Origin: Spiribacter halobius
Lineage (GTDB): Bacteria > Pseudomonadota > Gammaproteobacteria > Nitrococcales > Nitrococcaceae
Length of the DNA: 64,000 nucleotides
Assembly (NCBI RefSeq): GCF_020883455.1
Contig: NZ_CP086615.1
Span: 2,976,001-3,040,000, forward strand
Direction: 5' to 3'
Positions 46,175 through 56,205 of the stretch are shown one piece after another. A program made the position numbers and the translations under genes. The notes beneath the pieces were generated by a model that saw only the letters and a list, made by a program, of their open reading frames with translations, did no database searches and was not told where the DNA came from. The stretch's first letter is position 1. Each line of letters starts with the position of its first letter.

Positions 46175-46683
46175 GCGGGCGCCTCCGCGGGACAACGGTG
46201 GATGGCGGCGCCGGCGTAGCGGGCGAGCCGGGCACGACCCGGCGCCGAGAACACACGCCCCAGGTCGAGGATGGGCACCGCCGTCGCGCCGTCGCGGAAG
46301 GCGCCGAGGGCGAACTGCGACCACACCAGGTGTTCCCGAAGCGTCCCCTGGGGCGGCTCGCAGGCGAGGCCGTCATGCACCGTCACCGCCTGCGGCGGTG
46401 CGGCCAGCGGCAAAGCAGCGAAGACCACCGTGCCCTCGGGGTCCAGTGCCCGGGCCACGGCCGCCCAAGGCGCCTCGGTCTCCCTATGGAAGGGCGCCGC
46501 GGGGTCCACCACCGGCAGCAGCCGGTCGCGCCAGGCCAGGGTGGCCTCGTCGCCCAGATCTCCCTCGAGCCGCGGCTGCGGAATGACCTCCAGCAGCTCG
46601 TACTCCGCCGCCGCCGCGCGCACGCCGCCACGCAGCGGCAGCAGCCAGGCGCGTTCGGTGTCCTGGACAGCTTCGCTGCTCAT
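46171..46683 (-). CDS. Divergent CheW-like protein
   Basis: A 170-residue protein, recognisable as CheW-like mainly from AWLLPLRGG at the start, RDRLLPVVDPAAPF in the middle and ATAVPILDLGRVF at the end. It lacks a full LPGVxNLRG block, so it may be a decoy, a second adaptor or a receptor-specific adaptor. It overlaps both neighbours by ATGA, tying the lipoprotein gene to the chemosensory genes. Confidence 0.65.
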   Translation of the reverse strand: MSSEAVQDTERAWLLPLRGGVRAAAAEYELLEVIPQPRLEGDLGDEATLAWRDRLLPVVDPAAPFHRETEAPWAAVARALDPEGTVVFAALPLAAPPQAVTVHDGLACEPPQGTLREHLVWSQFALGAFRDGATAVPILDLGRVFSAPGRARLARYAGAAIHRCPAEAPA

Positions 46684-47936
46684 CGCTCCGCCAGCAGCTG
46701 CTGCCAGACGCCCGCGCTCGCATCCACCGCCACCCAGCCCCGGGGCGTGAGCTGGTTGAGGGCGACGAAGCGGGAGGCCTGATTGCCGTCGCGGGTGAAG
46801 TCGATGGCCACGCCCCCCAGGTCGAAGCGGGCCTCGCGGGCATGGGCCATGAAATTCTCCCGGGTCAGGTCACCCGGCATCTCCTCCAGCAGACGCAGAA
46901 TCATCCGCCCGACGATGTAGCCCTCCAGCGAGACGAAGCCGAAGTCCGGGCCGAGGGCCTGGCGGGCCTCGTCGACGATGGCGAGATCGGCGTCCAGGGA
47001 GGGCACCACCTGGGTCATGAGCACCCGGTTCTCGATGCCGTAGCGGGCGAGGTCGCTGCGGAAGCTGTCGGCGCCGGTGAAGGAGACGGCCGAGACCACC
47101 CAGGCCTCTTCCTGCTGCTCCGCATAGCGCACGAAGTGGGCGATATTGCCGTAGGCGCCGACGGTGACCACGAGCCGGCAGCGCTGACCGCTGGCGGCTT
47201 CCCATTCCTTCAGCGAGCGATAGCCCGGCTCGATGTCGGTGGTGTTGCGCCGGTAGACGCCCACCGGCCCGATGCCGTTGCGCACCGGGCGCTCGCCGGA
47301 ACGGGCGAGGATCTCGTCGTAGCGGTCCAGCAGCGGCTCCGGCGCCTCGGCCCGGGACAGTGCCTCGCGCACGCCGATGATGCCGGCCATGCCGTAACCG
47401 TCGTTCTGGACGTAGGCGCAGACCTCCCCGGGCTGCACTCCCTCCGCCAGGGCGGCCTCGACGACGGTGGCCACCTCCTGGCGATAGCTCGCCCGGTAGT
47501 TGAGGATCGGCCCGCCGTCGCCCGGGCGGAGGACGCCGGCACCGGTGAAGAACCCCACTGCCGGCACGCCCGCCTCCTTGAGGATGGGCAGCGTGACCTG
47601 GGCCGTGGGGGTGCCGACGTTGCCGGCCATCATGAACACGCCGGGTGGTTCGTCCAGCAGCCGGCGGGTGCTCTCGGCGGCCTTCGGCGGCTGGTAGGAG
47701 TCATCCAGCGCCCGCAGCTCGATCCGCCGCCCGCGCACCTCGCGCCCGCGCAAGGCCGCCTCCAGGCCGGCTCGCATCCCCTTGCCGAGGCCGCTGGCCG
47801 GCCCGTTCAGCGCGAGCACGGAGCCGATGACGATGCGCTCGTCGGTGATGCCGGGTTCGCTGTCTCCGCCGAAACAGCCAGTGAGCAGTGCAGTGACCGC
47901 GAGTGCGGCACCGGCCAGCGCAGTGCGTGTGCGCAT
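46680..47936 (-). CDS. Periplasmic-binding-fold lipoprotein (amino-acid/urea-type ABC binding protein) in a chemosensory operon
   Basis: A 418-residue lipoprotein: signal peptide with lipobox LLTGC (Cys21), then a type I periplasmic-binding fold (IVIGSVLALNGPASGLGKGM, MMAGNVGTPTAQVTLPILKE, CAYVQNDGYGMAGI). This is the Leu/urea/short-chain-amide-type fold (LivJ/UrtA/AmiC-like). No permease or ATPase gene accompanies it. It is the first gene of the operon and overlaps the CheW-like gene by ATGA. The likely role is ligand capture for the chemoreceptor at 41745, which is inference. Confidence 0.87.
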   Translation of the reverse strand: MRTRTALAGAALAVTALLTGCFGGDSEPGITDERIVIGSVLALNGPASGLGKGMRAGLEAALRGREVRGRRIELRALDDSYQPPKAAESTRRLLDEPPGVFMMAGNVGTPTAQVTLPILKEAGVPAVGFFTGAGVLRPGDGGPILNYRASYRQEVATVVEAALAEGVQPGEVCAYVQNDGYGMAGIIGVREALSRAEAPEPLLDRYDEILARSGERPVRNGIGPVGVYRRNTTDIEPGYRSLKEWEAASGQRCRLVVTVGAYGNIAHFVRYAEQQEEAWVVSAVSFTGADSFRSDLARYGIENRVLMTQVVPSLDADLAIVDEARQALGPDFGFVSLEGYIVGRMILRLLEEMPGDLTRENFMAHAREARFDLGGVAIDFTRDGNQASRFVALNQLTPRGWVAVDASAGVWQQLLAER

Positions 47937-48089
47937 GGCTCCCCCCTCGTCCGTGAACGGCGTGCCCTGGGGCGGCCCTTGCCGGCCCCGCCGAACGACT
48001 GTCGCCGGAGAGCGACAGTCGTTGACTACGGTTTACTGCTCACGGACAAGGCAAAGCGTGACGAAACGCACAAATCTGACAGATCGCCA

Positions 48090-48326
48090 TCAGGCGGCCG
48101 TGCTGAGCACGATATTGACGATCACCACCAGAGCGATGACGAACAGGACGGTGAACACCAGCCCGGCGATGATGAAGGGGGCCGGGCTGCCCTGGGTGAA
48201 GTCCCGCCGCCGCGCCTCCTCGGTCTGTACGCCGAAGGCCGCCGCCAGGGTGCTCTTCGCCACCTGCCACACCGTGAGGCGCCGCGGTTGCTCCGCCTCG
48301 TGCCGCTCCTCGCCATGATCGCTCAT
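48090..48326 (-). CDS. DUF2970 family small membrane protein
   Basis: A 78-residue protein with the DUF2970 core: VWQVAKSTLAAAFGVQTE, RRRDFTQGSPAPFIIAG and one C-terminal membrane helix (LVFTVLFVIALVVIVNIVL). Function is unknown. ATG 48326 follows GGAGGTTCC. It is separate from the chemosensory operon by 153 bp. Confidence 0.9.
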   Translation of the reverse strand: MSDHGEERHEAEQPRRLTVWQVAKSTLAAAFGVQTEEARRRDFTQGSPAPFIIAGLVFTVLFVIALVVIVNIVLSTAA

Positions 48327-48397
48327 ACCGGAACCTCCCGATTGCGCATACTAATCGGCATTGTGCCGCAGCCGGTCGTCCTGCCGAAGCCGGCGTG

Positions 48398-49657
48398 TCA
48401 CGCCGGCGCAGGCGCAGGGCCGGTCTCGCGAACGCGGGTGAGCACCGCCGCCCCGGCGACGAACAGCAGGATCAGCGCCAGCATCGAGTAGCGCACGTCG
48501 CCGAACCAGGCGCCGAACAGCCCGAACAGGGGCGGGCCGATCAGGGCGGCGAACTTGCCGAGCAGGTTGTAGAAGCCAAAGAACTCGCCGGCGGCCGCCG
48601 GTGGGATGAGCCGGGCATAGAGCGAGCGGCTGAGCGACTGCACGCCGCCCTGCACCAGCCCCACCAGCACGGCGATGACGTAGAACTCCCAGGCCGACTG
48701 GATCAGCGCCCCCCAGGCGCAGATGCCGATATAGACCCCGAGGCCGATGAAGATCCCCCGTCGCGGTCCGATGCGCTCCCCCAGCCAGCCGAAAGCGATG
48801 GCCGCCGGGAACCCGACGAACTGGGTAATGAGCAGGGCGACGATCAGGTCTCCCTGCTCAAAGCCCAGGGAGCGACCGTAGGCGACGGCCATGCGGATGG
48901 TGGTACCGACGGCATCGATGTACAGCCAGTAGGCGATCAGGAACACCAGCACGGGCCGGTAGGCGCGAAGCTGACGGACCGTCGCGGCGAGCTGGCGGAA
49001 TCCGCCGCCGAGGGCCGTACCATCACCCGCGTTGGCGGCAGGCTCCGGCACCCAGATGAGCAGCGGCAGCGTGAACAGCGCCCACCACAGCGCCGTCGCC
49101 CCGAATGCGGCGAGCGCCGCCTCGCTGGTGGAGGAGAACCCGAACGCCGCCGGGTTGAGCGCCGCCAGCACGCAGCCCAGATAGAGCAGCCCGCCCCCCA
49201 GATAGCCCAGCCCGAAGCCGAGCCCGGAGACCGCGTGCCAGCGCTCCCGCGGCGCCACCGAGACCAGCAGCGCATCGTAGAAGATATTGGCCCCCATGAA
49301 GCCGACGGTGGCGCAGGTGAAAAGCAGCCCCGCGGCGAGCCAGTCGCCGCCGGGCACGCCCGCCAGCAGGCCAGTGCCCAGCACGCCCAGCACCGCAAAG
49401 GCCAGCAGGAGCCGCTTGCGCGCCCCGGCACGGTCGCCCACGGCGCCGAGCAGCGGGGCGGTGAGCACGATCACCAGGCTCGCCGAAGCGTTGAACCAGC
49501 CCAGGCGCAGGTTGGCGGTGGCCGCGTCGGCGTCGGTGCTCCAGAAATCCTGGAACAGCAGCGGGAAGAACCCGGCGAGGACGACGGTGGCGTAGGCGGA
49601 GTTGGCCCAGTCATAACAGGCCCAGGACCAGACAGTGCGCCGCCCGGGCGCGCTCAC
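48398..49657 (-). CDS. MFS transporter, UMF1/Atg22-like family
   Basis: A 419-residue permease with 12 predicted helices. It has the family start VWSWACYDWANSAYATVV and the internal GANIFYDALLVSVAP and VQSLSRSLYARLIPP. This is the unknown-substrate UMF1 group (related to yeast Atg22). It overlaps rimI by 4 nt (ATGA), so it is probably the distal gene of the UDG-rimI-MFS operon. Confidence 0.9.
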   Translation of the reverse strand: MSAPGRRTVWSWACYDWANSAYATVVLAGFFPLLFQDFWSTDADAATANLRLGWFNASASLVIVLTAPLLGAVGDRAGARKRLLLAFAVLGVLGTGLLAGVPGGDWLAAGLLFTCATVGFMGANIFYDALLVSVAPRERWHAVSGLGFGLGYLGGGLLYLGCVLAALNPAAFGFSSTSEAALAAFGATALWWALFTLPLLIWVPEPAANAGDGTALGGGFRQLAATVRQLRAYRPVLVFLIAYWLYIDAVGTTIRMAVAYGRSLGFEQGDLIVALLITQFVGFPAAIAFGWLGERIGPRRGIFIGLGVYIGICAWGALIQSAWEFYVIAVLVGLVQGGVQSLSRSLYARLIPPAAAGEFFGFYNLLGKFAALIGPPLFGLFGAWFGDVRYSMLALILLFVAGAAVLTRVRETGPAPAPA

Positions 49658-50145
49658 CGCCGCCCCGAGCGGCTGGTCTCGCGCAGATCGAGGCGCATCA
49701 CCAGGGCGTCCTCACGCCCGTCCGGCGCCGGGTAGTAGTGCCGGCGCCGGCCCACCCGCCGGAACCCCTCGACCCGATACAGATGCACGGCGGCGGCGTT
49801 GCTCGGCCGCACCTCCAGGAACACGGACTCCGCCCCCAGGCGCTCCGCCTGGCGCAGGGCGCGGCGCAGCAGCCGGCGGCCGAAGCCGCGGTTGTGCCAG
49901 GCCGGGGACACGGCGAGGTTCAGCACGTGCGCCTCACCGGCGCCCACCGACAGGATGAGATGCCCCACCACGCGGTCCGCGGCGAGCTGCACGGCGCAGT
50001 CGTAGCCCATGCGCAGGCAGTCGCGGAAGATGTTGGCGGTCCAGGGGTAGTCGTAGGCGGCCTGCTCCACCTGCAGCACGGCAGAGATGTCCGCATCCCG
50101 CATGGGCCGGATCACCGACAGGAAGCTCGAGGGCTCGGCACTCAT
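49654..50145 (-). CDS. rimI: Ribosomal protein bS18 alanine N-acetyltransferase
   Basis: A 163-residue GNAT enzyme that acetylates the N-terminus of S18. It has IRPMRDADISAVLQVEQAAY, the acetyl-CoA loop VSPAWHNRGFGRRLLRRA and EVRPSNAAAVHLYRVEGF, all RimI-type. It overlaps the UDG gene (50142-50145) and the MFS gene by ATGA, a tight three-gene operon. Confidence 0.92.
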   Translation of the reverse strand: MSAEPSSFLSVIRPMRDADISAVLQVEQAAYDYPWTANIFRDCLRMGYDCAVQLAADRVVGHLILSVGAGEAHVLNLAVSPAWHNRGFGRRLLRRALRQAERLGAESVFLEVRPSNAAAVHLYRVEGFRRVGRRRHYYPAPDGREDALVMRLDLRETSRSGRR

Positions 50146-50945
50146 GCGCTCACCTCCGTGTCCAGGGCCCGGCGCACCGCCTTGAGATCCTGCCAGGCCT
50201 TGCGCTTGTCCGCCGGGTTACGCAGCAGGTAGGCAGGGTGATAGGTCGCCAGCAGCGGCGTCTCGCGCGGGCCGTAGCGATGCCACTGCCCGCGCAGCCG
50301 CCCGAGCGGGCGGTCCGTGCGCAGCAGATTCTGCGCGGCGACGCGGCCCACGGCCACGATCAGCGCCGGCGCCAGCAGCTCGATCTGCCGGCGCAGGTAG
50401 GGCTCGCAGGCGGCCACCTCCTCCGGACGCGGATCGCGGTTCTCCGGCGGGCGCGACTTGAGGATGTTGGTAATGTAGACCGTCTGCCGGTCGAGACCGA
50501 TGGCCCGCAGCATGGCGTCCAGCAGCTGCCCCGCCCGGCCGACGAAGGGTTCGCCCCGGCGGTCCTCCTCAGCCCCCGGCGCCTCGCCGACGATCAGCAG
50601 CCGCGCAGTCTGGCTGCCGACGCCGAACACGCCCTGGGTCCGCGTGCGGTGCAGCGGGCAGCGGGTGCAGCTCAATACCTGCTGGCGCAGGGTCTCCCAG
50701 TCCGCGGCCTCGGCGGCGGTGCCGGCAGGCTCGCGGACCGTTTCGTCGGGAGACGCCGGCATTTCGCCCGCAGGCGCCGGCTGCGCAACGGACACCTCAC
50801 CCGCCCGCGCGGATTCCGGCGTGCGCTCCGACTCCTCGGCGGTCTCGGGCCGGAGGGACGGCACAGCCGCATCAGTACGCCGCACCCAGACGTCGATGCC
50901 CATGCGCTGGAGGTAGAGCAGCCGGCGGGAATCCATAGCAGCCAT
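50142..50945 (-). CDS. Uracil-DNA glycosylase, family 4/5-type
   Basis: A 267-residue protein; the catalytic region from about residue 110 has the [20 protein letters not shown] motif and the HPAYLL motif. A variable N-terminal 90 residues is Glu/Pro/Ala rich. Of the usual four Fe-S cysteines I see three (two in SCTRCPLH and one in AACEPYL); the fourth, expected in KCRPP, is Ser ([10 protein letters not shown]). It removes uracil from DNA or acts in related repair. Start at ATG 50945, or ATG 50936 three codons later. It heads the rimI operon. Confidence 0.87.
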   Translation of the reverse strand: MAAMDSRRLLYLQRMGIDVWVRRTDAAVPSLRPETAEESERTPESARAGEVSVAQPAPAGEMPASPDETVREPAGTAAEAADWETLRQQVLSCTRCPLHRTRTQGVFGVGSQTARLLIVGEAPGAEEDRRGEPFVGRAGQLLDAMLRAIGLDRQTVYITNILKSRPPENRDPRPEEVAACEPYLRRQIELLAPALIVAVGRVAAQNLLRTDRPLGRLRGQWHRYGPRETPLLATYHPAYLLRNPADKRKAWQDLKAVRRALDTEVSA

Positions 50946-51071
50946 GGGGTCGCGCGATACCGAGGTTCCGAGGAAGTTAGCACGCACGGGGGATCACATG
51001 CGCGCTCTGGCGCACACTCGGGACGCGGAGGGATAACGGCACCTGCACCGAGCGGATAGGGGGTGAGTCTC

Positions 51072-51102
51072 GTAGGTCGGCAAGCACGCAGTGCTCGCCG
51101 AC
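51072..51102. repeat. REP-like hairpin, copy 1
   Basis: GTAGGTCGGC, a stem AGCAC-GCA-GTGCT, and GCCGAC: an interrupted hairpin with one A-C mismatch. It shares its frame (GTAGGTCG at one end, GCA loop, CGAC at the other) with copies 2 and 3 but has a different stem sequence. Confidence 0.7.
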
Positions 51103-51141
51103 AGCCGTGCGGAGCAGGACGGGGGGTTCGCCTGCCGGCGT

Positions 51142-51174
51142 GTCGGGTAGCGCCTGCGGCGCTTCCCGACCTAC
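51142..51174. repeat. REP-like hairpin, copy 2 (opposite orientation)
   Basis: GTCGGG-T-AGCGCC, loop TGC, GGCGCT-T-CCCGAC, then CTAC. Reverse-complemented it reads as copy 1 with stem changes that keep pairing. Copies 1 and 2 are inverted relative to one another, about 40 bp apart. Confidence 0.75.
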
Positions 51175-51190
51175 CGCTCTCACGAGCCAG

Positions 51191-51298
51191 AGTTCAAGGT
51201 TCAAAGTTCAAGGTTCAAAGACGCCCGCCGCGTGCGGCGGGCTCCAACCGGCGAAGCGTGTCCCGGCGCACGCGAAGAGTGCCTTTGAACCTTGAACT
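51191..51298. repeat. GTTCAAG-type heptamer array with facing 16-nt complement
   Basis: Left: AGTTCAAGGTTCAAAG occurs twice with a 14-nt period (51191-51206, 51205-51220). Right: its exact reverse complement at 51283-51298. The loop is 62 nt. It is just beyond the 3' end of leuA. Confidence 0.85.
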
Positions 51299-51321
51299 AC
51301 CCCCCTCGGACTGCGGCCCGC

Positions 51322-52875
51322 TCAGACCTCCGCCGCCTGAGGATGGGTGCGTGCCGAGCCGCTGCGCAGGCGGTTGAGGGCGTTGAGGTAGGCCTTGGCG
51401 GAGGCGATGACGATATCCGTGTCCGAGCCCTGGCCGTTGACCACCCGTCCGCCCCGCTCGAGGCGCACCGTGACCTCGCCCTGGGCGTCCGTGCCGGTGG
51501 TGATGTTGCTCACCGAGTAGAGCAGCAGCTCCGCGCCGCTGCCGACGATGCCGTCAATCGCCTTGAAGGCGGCATCCACGGGGCCGTCGCCGGCGGCGGA
51601 GTTCTTCTGCTCCGCACCGTCCACCAGCAGGGTGACATCGGCCACCGGCGTCTCGCCGGTTTCCGAGCAGCAGCGGAAGGCCACCAGGCTCACCCGCTCC
51701 TCCTCGTCCAGCGCGGCGGCGGCCTCGGTCACCAGCGCCTGCAGGTCCTCGTCGAAGATCTCGTGCTTCTTGTCGGCGAGGTCCTTGAAGCGGTGGAAGG
51801 CCTCGTTCAGCTCCGCCTCCGAGGCGAAGGCGATGCCGATCTCCGCACAACGGCTGCGGAAGGCGTTACGGCCGGAGTGCTTGCCGAGCACCATGCGGTT
51901 CATGCCCCAGCCGACGTCCTCGGCGCGCATGATCTCGTAGGTCTCGCGGTGCTTGAGCACACCGTCCTGGTGGATGCCGGACTCGTGGGCGAAGGCGTTG
52001 ATGCCGACGATGGCCTTGTTCGGCTGTACCTGGAAGCCGGTGATGTTGGCCACGAGCTTGGAGGTGGGCACGATCTCCCGGGTCTCGATGCGGGTGTCGC
52101 AGGGGAAGAAGTCCTGGCGGGTGCGCACCGCCATGACCACCTCCTCCAGTGAGGCGTTGCCGGCGCGCTCGCCGAGGCCGTTGATGGTGCACTCCACCTG
52201 ACGGGCGCCGGAGAGAACCGCGGCCAGCGAGTTCGCCACGGCGACGCCGAGGTCGTTGTGACAGTGCACCGACCAGACCGCCTTGTCGGCGTTGGGCACG
52301 CGCTCGCGCAGGTCCCGGATGAGCGCGGCGAACTGGGCGGGCATGTTGTAGCCGACGGTATCCGGGATGTTCACCGTGGTGGCGCCGGCATCGATCACCG
52401 CCTCGAGGATGCGGCAGAGGAAGTCGGGCTCGGAGCGCCCGGCATCCTCCGGCGAGAACTCGACGTCGTCGCAGTAGCGCCGGGCGTGCTTCACGGCCGC
52501 CACCGCACGCTGCAGGACCTGCTCCGGCGGCAGCTGGAGCTTTTTCTCCATGTGGATGGGCGAGGTGGCGATGAAGGTGTGGATCCGCCCCGCCGCAGCC
52601 GGCGCGATGGCCTCGCCGGCGCGGTCGATGTCCGCCTCGCCGGCCCGGGCGAGACCGCAGACGCGGCTCTCGCGCACGGTCTCGGCCACGGCGCGCACGG
52701 ACTCGAAGTCGCCCCGGCTCGCCGCGGGAAAACCGGCCTCGATGACGTCCACCCGCAGGCGCTCGAGGGCCTTGGCGATGCGCACCTTCTCCTCACGGGT
52801 CATGGAGGCGCCCGGGCTCTGCTCGCCATCCCGCAGCGTGGTGTCGAAGATGATCAGGCGATCGCGCTCACTCAT
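51322..52875 (-). CDS. leuA: 2-isopropylmalate synthase
   Basis: LeuA condenses acetyl-CoA with 2-ketoisovalerate, the first step to leucine. The 517-residue protein has [16 protein letters not shown], the metal motif [24 protein letters not shown], and a C-terminal regulatory domain (from about 390) with [13 protein letters not shown] for leucine feedback. ATG 52875 follows GGAGGAGG. The order ilvH-ilvC-pssA-leuA on the minus strand is the conserved gammaproteobacterial arrangement. Confidence 0.97.
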   Translation of the reverse strand: MSERDRLIIFDTTLRDGEQSPGASMTREEKVRIAKALERLRVDVIEAGFPAASRGDFESVRAVAETVRESRVCGLARAGEADIDRAGEAIAPAAAGRIHTFIATSPIHMEKKLQLPPEQVLQRAVAAVKHARRYCDDVEFSPEDAGRSEPDFLCRILEAVIDAGATTVNIPDTVGYNMPAQFAALIRDLRERVPNADKAVWSVHCHNDLGVAVANSLAAVLSGARQVECTINGLGERAGNASLEEVVMAVRTRQDFFPCDTRIETREIVPTSKLVANITGFQVQPNKAIVGINAFAHESGIHQDGVLKHRETYEIMRAEDVGWGMNRMVLGKHSGRNAFRSRCAEIGIAFASEAELNEAFHRFKDLADKKHEIFDEDLQALVTEAAAALDEEERVSLVAFRCCSETGETPVADVTLLVDGAEQKNSAAGDGPVDAAFKAIDGIVGSGAELLLYSVSNITTGTDAQGEVTVRLERGGRVVNGQGSDTDIVIASAKAYLNALNRLRSGSARTHPQAAEV

Positions 52876-52935
52876 GCCGGCCTCCTCCATGCATTCGTCG
52901 CCAGTCTACCCCCGCCGGCCACGGCGCCGCAGCCG

Positions 52936-53709
52936 TCACGTCGCGCCATGATGGCGCCGCCGGCGCCGCCGGCGGCGCAGGATGGTGAGCACCGGCCCCG
53001 AGACCATGTAGGTCAGCGCCAGCACGAACAGCACCGTCGGCGGGTGGACCGAGGCGAGCGCCACCGCCAGCACGCCGAGCACCATGGCCATGAAGGGCAC
53101 GCGGTAGCGGAAGTCGATCTCCTTGAAGGAGTAGTAGCGCACGTTGCTGACCATGAGAATGCCGGCCAGCACGGTGATCACCAGCGCCGGTATCCCCACG
53201 GGCCAGCCGCCGAACTCGAGGCGGTCACCGGCCCAGACCATGCCGGCGAGGGTGGCAGCGGCGGCGGGGCTCGGCAGCCCCTGGAAGTAGCGCTTGTCGG
53301 CGACGCCGGCCTGGGTGTTGAAGCGGGCGAGGCGCAGGCCGGCGCAGGCGGCGAAGATGAAGGCGCCGAGCCAGCCGAGCTTGTCCCATGGCCCGCCCAG
53401 CTCGGCGAGGTCGGCCAGGGCCCAGAGGTAGATCACCAGCGCCGGGGCGACGCCGAAGGAGACCATGTCGGCGATGCTGTCGTACTGGACGCCGAAGTCG
53501 CTCTGGGTGTTGGTCATGCGGGCGACCCGCCCGTCCAGGCCGTCCATGACCATGGCGACGAAGATGGCGATGGCGGCGGTCTCGAAGGCGAGGCTCTGCG
53601 CGGCGACGACGGCGTAGAAGCCGAAGAACAGCGCGAGCGTGGTGATGAAGTTGGGTAGCAGGTAGATGCCGCGGCGGCGGGGCCGCCTGGGCGTATCGGC
53701 GTCGGTCAT
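52936..53709 (-). CDS. pssA: CDP-diacylglycerol-serine O-phosphatidyltransferase
   Basis: PssA makes phosphatidylserine from CDP-diacylglycerol. The 257-residue membrane enzyme has the CDP-alcohol phosphotransferase signature DGLDGRVAR...G...D...D (MDGLDGRVARMTNTQSDFG then YDSIAD) and about seven helices. The C-terminus is a run of basic residues (RRRRRRRR). It starts RGIYLLPNFITTLALFFGF after a short basic segment. It is located between ilvC and leuA, as in related genomes. Confidence 0.95.
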   Translation of the reverse strand: MTDADTPRRPRRRGIYLLPNFITTLALFFGFYAVVAAQSLAFETAAIAIFVAMVMDGLDGRVARMTNTQSDFGVQYDSIADMVSFGVAPALVIYLWALADLAELGGPWDKLGWLGAFIFAACAGLRLARFNTQAGVADKRYFQGLPSPAAAATLAGMVWAGDRLEFGGWPVGIPALVITVLAGILMVSNVRYYSFKEIDFRYRVPFMAMVLGVLAVALASVHPPTVLFVLALTYMVSGPVLTILRRRRRRRRHHGAT

Positions 53710-53789
53710 TGTTCGGGTTTCCGGCTGCGAGGGGCATCAGCGTACCGGTCAGGGGCGCACGGGGGAATTGCGGTGCATGGGGCTGAGAC

Positions 53790-53822
53790 GTCGCACACCG
53801 CCTGCGGCGGTGCACGACCTAC
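53790..53822. repeat. REP-like hairpin, copy 3
   Basis: GTCG-CACACCGCC-TGC-GGCGGTG-CACGACCTAC. It has the same frame as copies 1 and 2 (CGACCTAC end, TGC loop) with a third, different, self-complementary stem. It lies between ilvC and pssA. Confidence 0.72.
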
Positions 53823-53841
53823 GGCGTTGCTGCCGAAACAG

Positions 53842-53868
53842 CGTCGCCCGGCGAGGGGCCGGGCGACG
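53842..53868. terminator. GC hairpin downstream of ilvC
   Basis: CGTCGCCCGG (53842-53851) pairs perfectly with CCGGGCGACG (53859-53868) across a 7-nt loop, 43 bp after the ilvC stop. The minus-strand sequence beyond it has only a short TGTTT, so it is a weak or Rho-assisted terminator candidate. Confidence 0.5.
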
Positions 53869-53910
53869 GAGATGCTGCTCCCTGCGAGCAGCGGCCTACC
53901 GAGAAGGCGC

Positions 53911-55444
<1,534 letters not shown>

Positions 55445-55692
55445 AACCCCTGTCCGAAAGGCCGCCCCGGTACCGGCCGGCACGGCCGGTACGCTGCTGC
55501 GCGCGCGTGGAAAATCGTGGCAGTCGCCGGGAGGCGGTCAAGCTACTGCCCGCGCGGTAACCCGTCAAGCAGCGCGACGGCCGCGCCCGTCGGGCGTCTG
55601 CTGAGGTGCGCACCGCACGGCGGCCATACTCGGGGGGCTGGACGCGGCGCCCGGCCGCCGCGGAGAACACGGGCACCATTGGGGAGGCTCCC

Positions 55693-56133
55693 ATGCGCTA
55701 TTGCGTGATTCTGCTGCTTGCGCTCGGCATCGGCCTGCCGGCGGCGGCCGCCGAGGTCTATCGCTGGACGGACGCGCAGGGCCAGGTGCACTTCGGCGCC
55801 ACGCCGCCGCGGGGCGTCAGCGCCGAGCGGGTGGACCTGCGGGTCAGCCGGCCGGCCTCCGGGGGCGACCGCGCAGCCGCCGGGAGCGCGCCCTCCGCCG
55901 GCGGCGGCGCCGGCGACGGCGCGCCCGACGAGCCCGTCAGCCCGCAGCGCGACGTCGCCTTCGAGCGCCAGCAGTGCGAGGCGGCCCGCGATAACCTGGA
56001 GGTGCTCCGTAACGGCGGCGCGAACCGCCGCTTCCGCGACGCCGATGGCAACGTGGTGCGCTACACCGAGGAAGAGCTGGCCCGGGAGATCGCGCGCCTG
56101 GAGGAGATCGCCAGCCGCTACTGCCGGGGGTGA
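55693..56133 (+). CDS. DUF4124 domain secreted protein
   Basis: A 146-residue protein with a signal peptide (MRYCVILLLALGIGLPAAAA) and the short DUF4124 motif VYRWTDAQGQVHFGATPP right after it. A low-complexity Gly/Ala/Ser linker follows, then a helical C-terminal segment with two Cys (RQQCEAARDNLEVL and SRYCRG) that may form a disulfide. Function is unknown; such proteins are common in the gammaproteobacterial envelope. GGGGAGG precedes ATG 55693. proS follows by 72 nt. Confidence 0.85.
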   Translation: MRYCVILLLALGIGLPAAAAEVYRWTDAQGQVHFGATPPRGVSAERVDLRVSRPASGGDRAAAGSAPSAGGGAGDGAPDEPVSPQRDVAFERQQCEAARDNLEVLRNGGANRRFRDADGNVVRYTEEELAREIARLEEIASRYCRG

Positions 56134-56205
56134 GGCGCCGTTTCGGTTTGCGCGCGGCATCCGATATCCTGCCGGACCGACATCCCCACCGGAGGCATCG
56201 CCGGC

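Larger units (their letters stand above)
50946..51321. other. Gene-free repeat-rich region between UDG and leuA
   Basis: 376 bp without a gene. It contains two REP-like hairpins (51072-51102, 51142-51174), a GTTCAAG-type tandem array with a facing complement (51191-51298), and upstream sequence of the UDG operon. No clear -35/-10 pair for the UDG operon stands out. Confidence 0.7.

Noticed and set aside
51191-51298. Repeat arrays as a CRISPR
   Set aside because: Units are 7 nt with no spacers, and there are no cas genes anywhere in the window.
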